In this document: one piece after another, positions 1 to 9,801 of the stretch
Layout: each line of letters opens with the position of its first letter
Numbering within the stretch: position 1 is the stretch's first letter
From: Alphaproteobacteria bacterium HGW-Alphaproteobacteria-18
Lineage (GTDB): Bacteria > Pseudomonadota > Alphaproteobacteria > Caulobacterales > Hyphomonadaceae
Direction: 5' to 3'
NCBI GenBank assembly: GCA_002841155.1
Contig: PHEH01000015.1
Location: 1-64,000 of the forward strand
Length of the DNA: 64,000 nt
Translations under genes and position numbers: made by a program
Notes under the pieces: model-generated
The model's database searches: none
The model's input: only the letters and a program-made list of their open reading frames with translations
Told to the model about the DNA's origin: nothing

Positions 1-169
1 GGCGCACGCGGCCAAATTTCGAAATGGTGATCCAGTAAGGCACGCGGCCGTAATGCTTGCGCACCCAGTCGCGCAGGGCGATCAGCTGCATATAGATCAG
101 TGGCCAGAGAAGGCGCTGAAGCGGCGTGAGGCAGGGTGGCGGGTTGGCGAGCGCGTGGAACATCCGCAT
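1..169 (-). CDS. Small hypothetical protein, C-terminus cut by window edge
   Basis: The minus strand reads about 56 codons, starting MRMFHALANPP and containing LWPLIYMQLIALRDWV and YWITISKFGRV, and runs off the left edge. I do not know the function. The W-P-hydrophobic-x-x-QLI core is shared with the protein at 58310-58708 (FFWPVLFWQLIRA), so the two look like sisters. The start is uncertain: there is no good ribosome site ahead of the ATG at 169, and the frame stays open upstream (residues PCAPFIL precede it). A G/T-rich leader and then a large inverted repeat (317-435) lie just upstream, the same arrangement as at the sister gene. Confidence 0.5.
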   Translation of the reverse strand, partial: MRMFHALANPPPCLTPLQRLLWPLIYMQLIALRDWVRKHYGRVPYWITISKFGRVR

Positions 170-316
170 CAGGATAAAGGGGGCGCAGGGCCGGGCGGAT
201 TGGGGGCGGTGTTTTGGGGCGGGATGTAGCGTGGATGTGGGGGGTGCGGGGGTGGATAGGGCGGGGGTTTGTGCGCTGTTATTCTGGATGTGAGAGAGTG
301 ATGTGTGGAGAGGTGC

Positions 317-435
317 CCCACCCCAACCCTCCCCATAGTCATGGGGAGGGGACCTGTTGTTCTGCGGGGAGAGGTGCGTTCTCCGTCAGGCGATACCTGT
401 CCCCTCCCCATGACTATGGGGAGGGTTGGGGTGGG
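317..435. repeat. Large inverted repeat, two perfect 37-bp arms
   Basis: Positions 317-353 and 399-435 are exact reverse complements. Each arm holds its own smaller palindrome, CCCTCCCCAT-AGTC-ATGGGGAGGG. The 45-bp centre is unique sequence. A second, shortened copy with the same flank (GAGAGG-pyrimidine-GCCCCACCCC) lies at 58846-58957. It looks like a dispersed intergenic repeat (REP/MITE-like). No coding capacity is convincing in 170-640. Confidence 0.85.
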
Positions 436-453
436 TGGCTATCGGTCAGCGCG

Positions 454-496
454 CCGTTGGAGTTTTTGTGGGAAAACTCCAAAAAAACTCCAACGG
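454..496. repeat. Inverted repeat with CTCCAACGG units
   Basis: Positions 454-467 (CCGTTGGAGTTTTT) and 483-496 are perfect reverse complements around a 15-base loop. A further ACTCCAACGG follows at 498-507. The CTCCAACG word recurs in the pspF linker region at about 19442-19472. It sits between the large inverted repeat and the GGACA array. Function unknown; the hairpin may add to transcript ending or 3' end stability. Confidence 0.6.
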
Positions 497-510
497 GACT
501 CCAACGGTCA

Positions 511-580
511 GAGCCGGACACTTCCGGACAGATCGGGACACTTCAGGACAAACCGGGACAGATCAGGACAGCTTCGGACA
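511..580. repeat. Seven tandem decamers ending in GGACA
   Basis: Seven consecutive 10-bp units all end GGACA, with consensus NNNCNGGACA: GAGCCGGACA, CTTCCGGACA, GATCGGGACA, CTTCAGGACA, AACCGGGACA, GATCAGGACA, GCTTCGGACA. The spacing is exactly 10 bp, close to one helical turn. Shorter arrays of the same unit occur at 55911-55950 (opposite orientation) and 57141-57170. The array lies just beyond the dnaK terminator. Confidence 0.85.
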
Positions 581-587
581 CAAAAGA

Positions 588-619
588 AAAACCCCGCCGG
601 ATCGCTCCAGCGGGGTTTT
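588..619 (-). terminator. Intrinsic terminator of dnaK
   Basis: AAAACCCCGC at 588-597 pairs with GCGGGGTTTT at 610-619. Read on the minus strand the hairpin ends in a T-rich run (TTTTTCTTTTG). It starts 25 bases past the dnaK stop codon. Confidence 0.85.
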
Positions 620-643
620 GTCTGTGGCCGGATGACCGGTTCA

Positions 644-2539
<1,896 letters not shown>

Positions 2540-2773
2540 GTAAGTCTCTCTCTTTGGTCAGCCGCCACTGGCTTCGTTTGGGTTCGGTCTGCTCAGCAGC
2601 CCCGCGCCGCCAGATGGCTCTATATACAAGGGTTCATTCTTGAGCAGCGAGTTGGGTTTTAAATACCGCTCGCCTCTTTGGCCGTCGATATGGGGAACTG
2701 TGTGTCAGGCTCAAGAGGCCATGACAGATTTGCCCCATAGGCGCGCTCTATGACGCGGGCAACCTGTATCTAT

Positions 2774-2790
2774 TTGAAAATCATTCTCAA
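2774..2790. promoter_or_regulatory. Putative Fur box ahead of the DUF2061 gene
   Basis: TTGAAAATCATTCTCAA is a near-perfect inverted repeat. It matches the 7-1-7 Fur consensus TGATAAT-N-ATTATCA at 13 of 15 positions. It ends 10 bases before the ATG at 2800, overlapping the edge of the ribosome site (AGAGG), where a bound repressor would block expression. Related Fur-family sites (Mur, Irr) cannot be excluded. Confidence 0.6.
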
Positions 2791-2799
2791 AGAGGCCAG

Positions 2800-3063
2800 A
2801 TGGATCTGATGAGAATGAGGTTCCCCCCGATGCCGCGCCCCGCAATGAAGACTCTGACCTATAGTGTGATGCACTTTGCCGTGGCGATCACGGTGGCTTT
2901 TGCCTTGACCCGCAGCTGGCAGGCGGCGCTGGCCATCGGGATGATCGAACCGCTGGTGCAGACGGTTGCCTATACGGTGCATGAGCGGGTCTGGGAGAAG
3001 CTTGGCATCCGGGCGAAGCGGGGCGAGGATGCCGGGCCTATCGGGCCTGTCCAGCCGGTCTGA
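2800..3063 (+). CDS. DUF2061 family membrane protein
   Basis: An 87-residue predicted inner-membrane protein. The segments TYSVMHFAVAITVAFALTRS and AALAIGMIEPLVQTVAYTVH, followed by ERVWEKLG, match the DUF2061 pattern (two hydrophobic helices, then a HERxW motif). The molecular role of the family is unknown. The ATG at 2800 has an AGAGG site 4 bases upstream; an internal ATG in frame (MKTLTYS) is a less likely start. The Fur-like box immediately upstream suggests iron-responsive expression, which is inference. The C-terminal tail is polar and Pro/Gly-rich. Confidence 0.8.
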   Translation: MDLMRMRFPPMPRPAMKTLTYSVMHFAVAITVAFALTRSWQAALAIGMIEPLVQTVAYTVHERVWEKLGIRAKRGEDAGPIGPVQPV

Positions 3064-3147
3064 GGCAGGTGTCGCTGCGGCGGTAAGGCTGGCCAGCCCC
3101 GGATCGGTGAGGCATGGTTCCCCCCAGAAACGTCTTGGGAGGACTTC

Positions 3148-4065
3148 ATGCGCCTGTTTGCAACCGTTGCCGGTATTGCCCTTACCTTTGCCCTGTCGGC
3201 CTGTGGGGACAGCGATATGCCTGCCCATGAGGCGGGCGCCCTTGAGGCAGCAGTCGCGCATGAGATCGGAGCGGACCCGGCGATGGCCGCTGCCAGCGCG
3301 CCACGCCTGGAGCAGCTCTGGGTAACCACCGGCTTTGACGCGCCCGAAGGGGCGGCGCTGGGGCCGGATGGCAGTTATTTTATTTCCAATGTTGCCGGTG
3401 ATGGCAGCGCCAAGGCCGGGAACGGGTTTGTTTCCAAGGTCGGTACGGATGGCACGGTGCTGATGCTGCGCTGGGCCGACGGGCTCAATGCGCCCAAGGG
3501 CATGACGGTGCTGGGCGACACGCTTTACGTGGCCGATATCGACCAGATCGTGACCTTTGATGCCCATTCCGGGACAAAACAGGACACGATCCCCATCGAC
3601 GGCGCGAAGATGCTCAACGACATGACCGTCTGGAAGGATGAGGTGCTGGTGTCTGATTCCGGAACGGCGAGCATCCACCGGCTGACCGCTGATGGGCCAC
3701 AACTGCTGGGCTATTCAACCGACTGGGCCGGGGTGAATGGCGTTCTCGGTGATGGCGACCGCCTGCTGATCACCACGATGGCCGAAGGGTATCTGATCGA
3801 CTTCCGCGGCGCCGATGCCGAAGATATCCTGGCGCGCGGGATGAAGAATGCGGACGGTGTGGGCCTTGTCCCCGGCGGCGGGTATCTGGTCTCCAGCTGG
3901 CCGGGGCAGATTCATTATGTCAGCGAGGACGGGCAGGTGACGACGCTGCAAGACACCCAGGAAGCGGGTATCCTGCAGAATGATCTGTCGGTGTTCGGGG
4001 ATGTGGTGATCGTGCCCAACTGGATGCCGGGTACGGTCACGGCCTGGCGGGTGGTGCGGGACTAG
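3148..4065 (+). CDS. SMP-30/gluconolactonase-like beta-propeller lipoprotein
   Basis: A 305-residue predicted lipoprotein. The signal peptide MRLFATVAGIALTFALSACG ends in a lipobox (LSAC). The rest is a run of propeller blades with repeated (G/P)DG(S/T) turns, APEGAALGPDGSYFISN, APKGMTVLGDTLYVAD and NDMTVWKDEVLVSDS, typical of the SMP-30/LRE superfamily. Members are lactonases or esterases, or ligand-binding propellers; the substrate cannot be read here. The start is set by GGGAGGA upstream of the ATG. It stands alone between DUF2061 and the convergent hrcA-grpE operon. Confidence 0.75.
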   Translation: MRLFATVAGIALTFALSACGDSDMPAHEAGALEAAVAHEIGADPAMAAASAPRLEQLWVTTGFDAPEGAALGPDGSYFISNVAGDGSAKAGNGFVSKVGTDGTVLMLRWADGLNAPKGMTVLGDTLYVADIDQIVTFDAHSGTKQDTIPIDGAKMLNDMTVWKDEVLVSDSGTASIHRLTADGPQLLGYSTDWAGVNGVLGDGDRLLITTMAEGYLIDFRGADAEDILARGMKNADGVGLVPGGGYLVSSWPGQIHYVSEDGQVTTLQDTQEAGILQNDLSVFGDVVIVPNWMPGTVTAWRVVRD

Positions 4066-4084
4066 CCCGCACCTTTGCCGGGGA

Positions 4085-4651
4085 TCAGTTCGCCGGGCCG
4101 GTGCTGACGGCGACCATCGCGGCGCGTAAGGTACGATCGCCGATGCGCCAGCCGGGCTGGAAGAGCTGGGCGATGGTGCCCGACGGCTGGGGCGAGGGGA
4201 TCTGCGCGACGGCCTGATGCACATTGGGATCAAATGGCGCGCCAGGGTCTGCCGCAACCGGCACGACGCCGTGGCGGGAGAGCGCGGTGTTGAGTTCCTT
4301 GGCCGTCATCTCGATGCCGCCGAGCAGGTTTTTCCCGGCATCGGTGAGGCCTTCGCGCTCGCCATCTGGCAGCGCGTCGAGGGCGCGGGAGAGGTTGTCG
4401 GAGACGCTCAGAAGGTCTGCGGCAAATTTCTCGATGGCATAGATGCGGGCTTCGCTGACCTGGCGGTCGGCGCGCTTGCGGGTATTGTCGAGGTCTGCCA
4501 GCAGACGCAGGATCTGGCCGTTCATGTCGGCCTTCTCGGCCTCCAGCCTGATAATCAGCTCCTCGACGGAGATTTCCGTTTCGGGCTGGACTTCAGGGGT
4601 TACGCCGGCGTCGAGTTCAGCGGCCTCACCCGGTTTGTTTTCGTCGCTCAT
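4085..4651 (-). CDS. grpE: Nucleotide exchange factor GrpE
   Basis: GrpE drives ADP release from DnaK. The protein has an acidic N-terminus, a long coiled coil (EELIIRLEAEKADMNGQILR, DLDNTRKRADRQ) and the C-terminal beta domain with GVVPVAADPGAPFDPNVHQAV. It is 188 residues from the ATG at 4651; a GTG one codon upstream (4654) is also possible. The ATG overlaps the hrcA stop codon (TGATG), so the genes are translationally coupled with hrcA first, the common alphaproteobacterial arrangement. Confidence 0.96.
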   Translation of the reverse strand: MSDENKPGEAAELDAGVTPEVQPETEISVEELIIRLEAEKADMNGQILRLLADLDNTRKRADRQVSEARIYAIEKFAADLLSVSDNLSRALDALPDGEREGLTDAGKNLLGGIEMTAKELNTALSRHGVVPVAADPGAPFDPNVHQAVAQIPSPQPSGTIAQLFQPGWRIGDRTLRAAMVAVSTGPAN

Positions 4652-5739
4652 CACTTCCCATCCTTTCCGCGCCGGTGCGAGAGGATATCCCCCACGACCT
4701 TGGCGGTATAATCGACCATCGGGATGACCCGGGCGTAGTTGAGCCGGGTTGGCCCGATCACGCCCAGCGCCCCGATCACTTGCTTTGTGCCGCCCATATA
4801 GGGTGCCACAATCACACTTGAACCAGAGAGCGGAAAAAGCCTGTTTTCCGACCCGATGAACAAACGCACGCCGCCCGCTTCGCGCGTTGTGTCGAGAATT
4901 TCAAGCAGGCTTTGCTGGCGCTCGAGCTCATTGAACAATTGCCGCACCCGGTCGAGATCCTGGGCGGCCTTGGCATCTTCCAGCAGATTGGCGCGTCCGC
5001 GCACGATCAGGCTGCGGCCCCGGCCGGGCGCGTCGCCGCCCCAATCGGCGAGGCCTGCCTCAACAAGGGCGGTGGTGGCCGCGTCCAGCATCGCGCGGCG
5101 TTCCTGCAACTCGGCGCGCACTTCATTGGAGGCTTCAGCCAGCGTGCGGCCCTTGAGGCGCGTGGAGAGATAGTTGCCTGCCTCGATCAGGGAGGTGGCG
5201 GGCAGGCCCTCGGGCACTTTCAGGATGCGGTTTTCAACATCGCCGTCTTCGGTGACGAGGACGCAGAGCGCGTCTCCGCCGGCCAGCGGCACGAATTCAA
5301 CATGGCGCACGGCCGCGTCGCGGGCCGGGGAGGCGACAAGGCCTGCCCCGCCGGCGAGGCCGGAGAGGATGTCGGAGGCTTCGCCGAGAACCGCTTCAAT
5401 GTCGGTTCCGGCAGCGGCGAGGCGGTCATCGATCTGTTTCTTGTCATCCCGCGAGGGGTCGCCGTATTCCAGAAAGCCGTCGACGAAAAGGCGCAGGCCC
5501 CTGTGCGTGGGCGCGCGGCCGGCCGAGATGTGGGGCGCGTCCAGCAGGCCGAGGTCTGTCAGATCAGCCATCACATTGCGGATCGAGGCCGGGGAAAGCT
5601 TGATTCCCGCTTTGGAGAGGGTGCGCGAGCCGACAGGCTCACCGGTTGCCAGGTATCCCTCGACGATTTCCCGGAAAATGTCCCGGGAGCGCTGATCAAG
5701 GCGCTGCATGAGGCTGAGGATGTCTGGTTGGTCTGCCAT
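4651..5739 (-). CDS. hrcA: Heat-inducible transcription repressor HrcA
   Basis: HrcA binds CIRCE operators and represses chaperone genes, with GroEL as co-regulator. The 362 residues show an N-terminal winged helix ([18 protein letters not shown], then [19 protein letters not shown] with [16 protein letters not shown]) followed by a GAF-like domain and the [20 protein letters not shown] signature near the C-terminus. It is the first gene of hrcA-grpE. No CIRCE inverted repeat was seen near hrcA or dnaK, so its target (usually groESL) is probably outside the window. Confidence 0.97.
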   Translation of the reverse strand: MADQPDILSLMQRLDQRSRDIFREIVEGYLATGEPVGSRTLSKAGIKLSPASIRNVMADLTDLGLLDAPHISAGRAPTHRGLRLFVDGFLEYGDPSRDDKKQIDDRLAAAGTDIEAVLGEASDILSGLAGGAGLVASPARDAAVRHVEFVPLAGGDALCVLVTEDGDVENRILKVPEGLPATSLIEAGNYLSTRLKGRTLAEASNEVRAELQERRAMLDAATTALVEAGLADWGGDAPGRGRSLIVRGRANLLEDAKAAQDLDRVRQLFNELERQQSLLEILDTTREAGGVRLFIGSENRLFPLSGSSVIVAPYMGGTKQVIGALGVIGPTRLNYARVIPMVDYTAKVVGDILSHRRGKDGK

Positions 5740-5783
5740 GCGTCTGGATTAGGGGTGGTATGGTCGCGGCACAATAGGGCGCG

Positions 5784-7454
5784 CTAGTTGAGCCCTTCGA
5801 TCTGGCCCCGGTCATTGAGGTGGATGTGCTCGGCGGCGGGGCGGCGGGGGAGGCCGGGCATGGTCATGATGTCCCCGCAGATGGCCACGACAAAGCCCGC
5901 TCCGGCAGACAGGCGCACTTCGCGCAGGCGCACGACATGGCCTTCGGGCGCGCCGAGCAGGGCGGGGTCTGTGGAGAAGCTGTACTGGGTCTTGGCCATG
6001 CAGACGGGCAGGTGGCCGAAACCGGCCTTCTCCCAGGCGGCGAGCTGGTTGCGGACGGCGCGGGTGGTTTCGACCCGGCCGGCCCGGTAGATCGATCTGG
6101 CCACGGTCTCGATCTTCTCCAGCAAGGGCATCTCATCGGGATAGAGCGTTTTGAAAGCCGCCTCGCCCTTGTCGATAAGGGCGACGACGCCGCGGGCGAG
6201 GGCTTCGGCGCCCTTGCCGCCTTCGGCCCAATGGGTGCAGAGCGCGACGGGTACGGAGAGTTTTTCGCAATAGGCCTGGAGCGCGTTGACTTCGCCTTCG
6301 GTGTCGGTGGTGAAGCGGTTGATGGCGACAATAACCGGCAGGCCGAAGCTGCGCAGGTTCTCGATATGGCGGGCGAGGTTGGCGAGGCCCTTTTCCAGCG
6401 CTTCATAGCTGGCCCTGCCAAGGTCATCCTTGGCGAGGCCGCCATGCATCTTCAGGGCCCGGATGGTGGCGACCAGTACGACGGCGTCGGGTGCAAGGCC
6501 CGCCTGGCGGCATTTGATGTTGAGGAATTTCTCCGCGCCGAGGTCTGCGCCGAAGCCCGCTTCGGTGACAACATAGTCCGCCATTTTCAGCGCCGCGCGT
6601 GTGGCCATGACCGAGTTGCAGCCATGGGCGATGTTGGCGAAGGGGCCGCCATGTACGAGGCAGGGATTGTTCTCCAGCGTCTGGACGAGGTTTGGCAGCA
6701 TCGCGTCGCGCAGCAGGGCCATCATGGCGCCGGTGGCTTTGATATCGGCGGCGGTGACGGGTTCTTTCTCGCGTGTATAGCCCACGATGATGCGGGCGAG
6801 GCGGGCTTCCAGATCGGCCGCATCACGGGCGAGGCAGAGAATGGCCATGACTTCGGAGGCGACGGTGATGTCAAAGCCGGTTTCCGAAGGGCTGCCATTA
6901 CCGGGGCCGCCAAGGCCGGAGACGATCTGCCTCAGGCTGCGGTCGTTCATGTCCATCACGCGGCGCCAGCTGGTGCGCACGGCGTCAAGCTTTGGCTCGG
7001 CCCCCCAATGGATGTGATTGTCGACCAGGGCGGCGAGAAGATTGTGGGCCGAGGTGATGGCGTGGAAGTCGCCGGTGAAATGCAGGTTGATGTCTTCCAT
7101 CGGCACGATCTGAGCCAGGCCGCCACCGGTGGCGCCGCCCTTCATGCCGAAACAGGGGCCCAGCGATGGCTCGCGCAGGCAGAGGAGGGTGCCCGCGCCG
7201 ATGCGGTTCATGGCGTCGGCGAGGCCGATGGAGGTGGTTGTCTTGCCTTCGCCGGCCGGGGTCGGGTTGATGGCGGTGACGAGGATCAGCTTGCCGGCGG
7301 GCTTGTGGGCAAGGCCATCCAGATGATGCGCCGCGATCTTGGCCTTGTCATGGCCGTAGGGGATCAGGTCTGCCGGGGCGACGCCGATGCGTGTGGCGAT
7401 CTCCTGGATCGGCTTTTTCTTTGCCGCCCGGGCGATCTCGATATCACTGGCCAT
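5784..7454 (-). CDS. fhs: Formate-tetrahydrofolate ligase
   Basis: ATP-dependent ligation of formate to tetrahydrofolate, giving 10-formyl-THF for purine synthesis and one-carbon flow. The 556 residues are full length. The P-loop [11 protein letters not shown] is near residues 65-75, followed by [20 protein letters not shown] and the [20 protein letters not shown] region typical of the family. FolD, the next enzyme in the interconversion route, is encoded at 56229. The gene is divergent from rph with an 87-base gap. No folate riboswitch was recognised upstream. Confidence 0.97.
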   Translation of the reverse strand: MASDIEIARAAKKKPIQEIATRIGVAPADLIPYGHDKAKIAAHHLDGLAHKPAGKLILVTAINPTPAGEGKTTTSIGLADAMNRIGAGTLLCLREPSLGPCFGMKGGATGGGLAQIVPMEDINLHFTGDFHAITSAHNLLAALVDNHIHWGAEPKLDAVRTSWRRVMDMNDRSLRQIVSGLGGPGNGSPSETGFDITVASEVMAILCLARDAADLEARLARIIVGYTREKEPVTAADIKATGAMMALLRDAMLPNLVQTLENNPCLVHGGPFANIAHGCNSVMATRAALKMADYVVTEAGFGADLGAEKFLNIKCRQAGLAPDAVVLVATIRALKMHGGLAKDDLGRASYEALEKGLANLARHIENLRSFGLPVIVAINRFTTDTEGEVNALQAYCEKLSVPVALCTHWAEGGKGAEALARGVVALIDKGEAAFKTLYPDEMPLLEKIETVARSIYRAGRVETTRAVRNQLAAWEKAGFGHLPVCMAKTQYSFSTDPALLGAPEGHVVRLREVRLSAGAGFVVAICGDIMTMPGLPRRPAAEHIHLNDRGQIEGLN

Positions 7455-7541
7455 TGGTTCTTTCCTCTCGCGCGCAGCCTTGGTGTAGACAGGCGCCGCA
7501 AAACCCGCAAATCAGGCCCTCAGCTAGAAGGATTCCCCGAG

Positions 7542-8270
7542 ATGCCAAATCTTGTCCGCCCGACGGGCCGCGCTTTTGACCAGCTGCGCCCGATTTCACT
7601 TGAGACCGGCGTGACGCGCTATGCCGAAGGCTCATGCCTCGCCAAGTTCGGCCATACGCATGTGCTGTGTACGGCGAGCTGGGAAAAGGGCGTGCCGGGC
7701 TGGCTGAAGGGCAAGGGCGAGGGCTGGGTGACGGGCGAATACGGCATGCTGCCGCGCGCGACGCATACGCGGGGCCGCAGGGAGGCGGCGGCGGGCAAGC
7801 AATCTGGCCGGACGCAGGAAATCCAGCGCCTGATCGGGCGCTCGCTGCGCTCGGTGGTCGACCTGAAGGCGCTGGGCGAGAACACGATCACCATCGATTG
7901 CGATGTGATCCAGGCCGATGGCGGCACGCGCACGGCTTCGATCACCGGCGGCTTTGTCGCCCTCGCCATGGCTTGCCGTTACCTGCAGACCGAAGGCGTG
8001 ATCAAGGCGAGCCCGATCCAGAAACAGGCGGCGGCCATTTCTGTTGGCGTCTACAAGGATCACCCCGTTCTGGACGTGGATTACCCCGAAGACTCCGAGG
8101 GCGAAGCGGACATGAATGTCGTGATGAGTTCTGATGGCGGGTTCATCGAGGTGCAGGGCACCGGCGAATCCCGGCCGATGAGCCGGGCAGAACTTGATGA
8201 GATGATGCGGCTGGCCGAGAAGGGCTGCATGGAGCTGTTCGCGGCGCAGCGGGCGGCTTTGGGGCTTTAA
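7542..8270 (+). CDS. rph: Ribonuclease PH
   Basis: A phosphate-dependent 3'-5' exoribonuclease that trims tRNA 3' ends. It is 242 residues starting [18 protein letters not shown]. Family features include [25 protein letters not shown], the phosphate-site region [29 protein letters not shown], and [20 protein letters not shown]. The start is set by AGAAGGA upstream and by alignment to the usual N-terminus; the open frame extends far upstream, but only as an antisense shadow of fhs. It is convergent with the HTH gene (3-base gap). In many alphaproteobacteria rph, rdgB and hemW are adjacent; here a DUF2975/HTH pair separates rph from the others. Confidence 0.97.
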   Translation: MPNLVRPTGRAFDQLRPISLETGVTRYAEGSCLAKFGHTHVLCTASWEKGVPGWLKGKGEGWVTGEYGMLPRATHTRGRREAAAGKQSGRTQEIQRLIGRSLRSVVDLKALGENTITIDCDVIQADGGTRTASITGGFVALAMACRYLQTEGVIKASPIQKQAAAISVGVYKDHPVLDVDYPEDSEGEADMNVVMSSDGGFIEVQGTGESRPMSRAELDEMMRLAEKGCMELFAAQRAALGL

Positions 8271-8273
8271 GGC

Positions 8274-8513
8274 CTATTCGGCCGCGACCTGCCGGGCGTC
8301 TTCTTCGCCTTCGGTGTCGAAGACGAGAAGGTCGCCGGGTTGGCATTTCAGCTCGCGGCAGAGGGCTTCCAGGGTGGAGAAGCGGATCGCCTTGGCCTTG
8401 CCGGTCTTCAGGATCGACAGGTTGGCGAGGGTTACGCCCACACGCTCTGAGAGTTCGGTCAGCGACATGCGCCGTTCGAGAAGCACGCGGTCGAGGGTCA
8501 CACGAATGGTCAT
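8274..8513 (-). CDS. Small XRE/YozG-type HTH regulator
   Basis: A 79-residue DNA-binding protein. The helix-turn-helix SLTELSERVGVTLANLSILKTG and the following FSTLEALCRELKCQPGDLLVF match the YozG-like group of Cro/CI regulators. It follows the DUF2975 gene by 14 bases; this membrane-protein/regulator pair is very common in bacteria. Known partners are unclear, but the gene order suggests the HTH protein regulates its own operon, perhaps through the inverted repeat at 9123-9140. Confidence 0.88.
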   Translation of the reverse strand: MTIRVTLDRVLLERRMSLTELSERVGVTLANLSILKTGKAKAIRFSTLEALCRELKCQPGDLLVFDTEGEEDARQVAAE

Positions 8514-8527
8514 GTGCGTCTGTGCTC

Positions 8528-9058
8528 CTAGATCGTCATTTTTTCTTCGTCACGAAGGCGCGTGCCTTCGCGGAAGACTTGGGAAAGGATGAACAGCGCC
8601 GCCACAGAAATCCACAGTATGAGCTGGGTTGAAAGCTTGGGTGGGGCGTCTCCAACGAGGCTGGGGAGGGCGCGCACGACCAGCAGCGTTGCGATACGGA
8701 TCAGCTCCATCGCGGCAATGGCAATGCCGATGCGCGACAGGCGGCCAGCATTTTCCGGCACGAAGGGGTCGCCTTCCACCAGGGTCAGAAGGATGCGGCG
8801 CATCTGGATGCAGATGAAGATAACGCCCGGCACGATGACGCAGAGCAGGCCGAGCGCGATGACGAAGCTGCCCGGTGAGACACCGTCTGCCAGCGCTTCG
8901 ATACCGGGCAGGGAGGCTTCGCCATTGGAAAGGCTTGCGATGAGCCCGAGGCTGAGCACGGGAATGCCGATGATGCCGAAGGCGGCGGCAATCCAGATTG
9001 CGACCGTGACCAGCACGGTCATCGCCTCTGCCATGGAATTCCGGCCTGTCTTTGTCAT
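8528..9058 (-). CDS. DUF2975 family membrane protein
   Basis: A roughly 176-residue inner-membrane protein with four predicted helices (VTVAIWIAAAFGIIGIPVLS, FVIALGLLCVIVPGVIFICI, IGIAIAAMELIRIATLLVV, LILWISVAALFILSQVF). It ends in the DUF2975 signature FREGTRLRDEEKMTI. The ATG at 9058 has AAAAGG six bases upstream; a GTG at 9073 would add five residues. It is paired with the downstream HTH gene. The molecular function of the family is not established. Confidence 0.88.
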   Translation of the reverse strand: MTKTGRNSMAEAMTVLVTVAIWIAAAFGIIGIPVLSLGLIASLSNGEASLPGIEALADGVSPGSFVIALGLLCVIVPGVIFICIQMRRILLTLVEGDPFVPENAGRLSRIGIAIAAMELIRIATLLVVRALPSLVGDAPPKLSTQLILWISVAALFILSQVFREGTRLRDEEKMTI

Positions 9059-9122
9059 ACCCGGCCTTTTCACCCTGCTTGGTTGATGGTTTATGAAACA
9101 GAACTTTGCCAGTGCGCTGGCT

Positions 9123-9140
9123 CGTTATTACCGAATAACG
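9123..9140. promoter_or_regulatory. Inverted repeat between DUF2975/HTH and rdgB
   Basis: CGTTATT-ACCG-AATAACG is a perfect 7-4-7 inverted repeat in the divergent gap. A second, shorter one (TATGC-ATTTGC-GCATA, about 9145-9160) follows. The spot suits an operator for the HTH regulator of the divergent operon. No biochemical support exists in the sequence itself. Confidence 0.5.
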
Positions 9141-9201
9141 ATATATGCATTTGCGCATAAAGCAAGATTGGAGCCACATTACTGTGAATAATGCTACGCC
9201 T

Positions 9202-9801
9202 ATGCCCCGCCTTGTGCCCGGAAAACTCGTGGCAGCTACACACAACAGAGGCAAGGTGTCCGAACTGAAAGATCTGTTCGCGCCCCATGGTTTTGAGGTT
9301 GTTTCTGCTCTGGATCTCGGTCTGGATGAGCCGGATGAAACCGAGGATAGTTTTGCGGGCAATGCCTTGTTGAAGGCGCGGGCAGCGGTCAAGGCGACCG
9401 GCCTGCCTGCGCTCTCCGATGATTCGGGCCTGTCGGTGACCGCGCTGGGGGGGCAGCCGGGTATCTATTCGGCCCGCTGGGCGGGGGAGCCGCGCGATTT
9501 CTACAAGGCGATGGAGAAGGTGGAGGCAGAACTCAATGCGGCTGGCGCGACCGACCGCTCAGCGAAGTTTGTCTGCGCGCTGGCGGTTGTCTGGCCCGAC
9601 GGGACGGAAGCTGTCTATGAGGGCGAGGTGCACGGAACCCTTGTCTGGCCCCCGCGGGGTGAGAAGGGGTTCGGGTATGATCCGGTGTTCGTGGCGGAAG
9701 GTGAGACGATGACGTTTGGCGAGATGGACCCGGACCGCAAGCACGCGATGAGCCACCGGGCCCGCGCGGTCGAGAAGCTGCGCGCGGCGCTGCTCGCATG
9801 A
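9202..9801 (+). CDS. rdgB: dITP/XTP pyrophosphatase (RdgB/HAM1)
   Basis: Hydrolyses non-canonical purine nucleoside triphosphates (dITP, XTP) to monophosphates, cleaning the nucleotide pool. About 199 residues from [19 protein letters not shown]. Family motifs: [11 protein letters not shown] near the start, [36 protein letters not shown], and MSHRARAV at the end. The exact start is open: the ATG at 9202 fits the family best, while a GTG at 9184 lies downstream of a GGAG. Its stop overlaps the hemW start (ATGA), so the two are coupled. Confidence 0.95.
   Translation: MPRLVPGKLVAATHNRGKVSELKDLFAPHGFEVVSALDLGLDEPDETEDSFAGNALLKARAAVKATGLPALSDDSGLSVTALGGQPGIYSARWAGEPRDFYKAMEKVEAELNAAGATDRSAKFVCALAVVWPDGTEAVYEGEVHGTLVWPPRGEKGFGYDPVFVAEGETMTFGEMDPDRKHAMSHRARAVEKLRAALLA

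Noticed and set aside
511-580. Possible CRISPR-like array
   Set aside because: Units are 10 bp with no spacers, far shorter than CRISPR repeats, and no cas genes are present.
170-640. Coding frames in the repeat block after the left-edge gene
   Set aside because: They consist of Pro/His/Arg-rich translations of the palindromes and decamers, with no ribosome sites.
2540-2700. Sigma-32 heat-shock promoter or CIRCE element ahead of dnaK
   Set aside because: AT-rich words (CTTGTATATAG) are present but spacing and -10 sequence do not match well; no TTAGCACTC/GAGTGCTAA pair was found.
5820-7541. Long upstream extension of the rph frame
   Set aside because: It is antisense to fhs and lacks family similarity; the conserved RNase PH N-terminus begins at 7542.
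7455-7541. Folate-type riboswitch between fhs and rph
   Set aside because: No conserved element of the known folate riboswitch class could be recognised in 87 bases.
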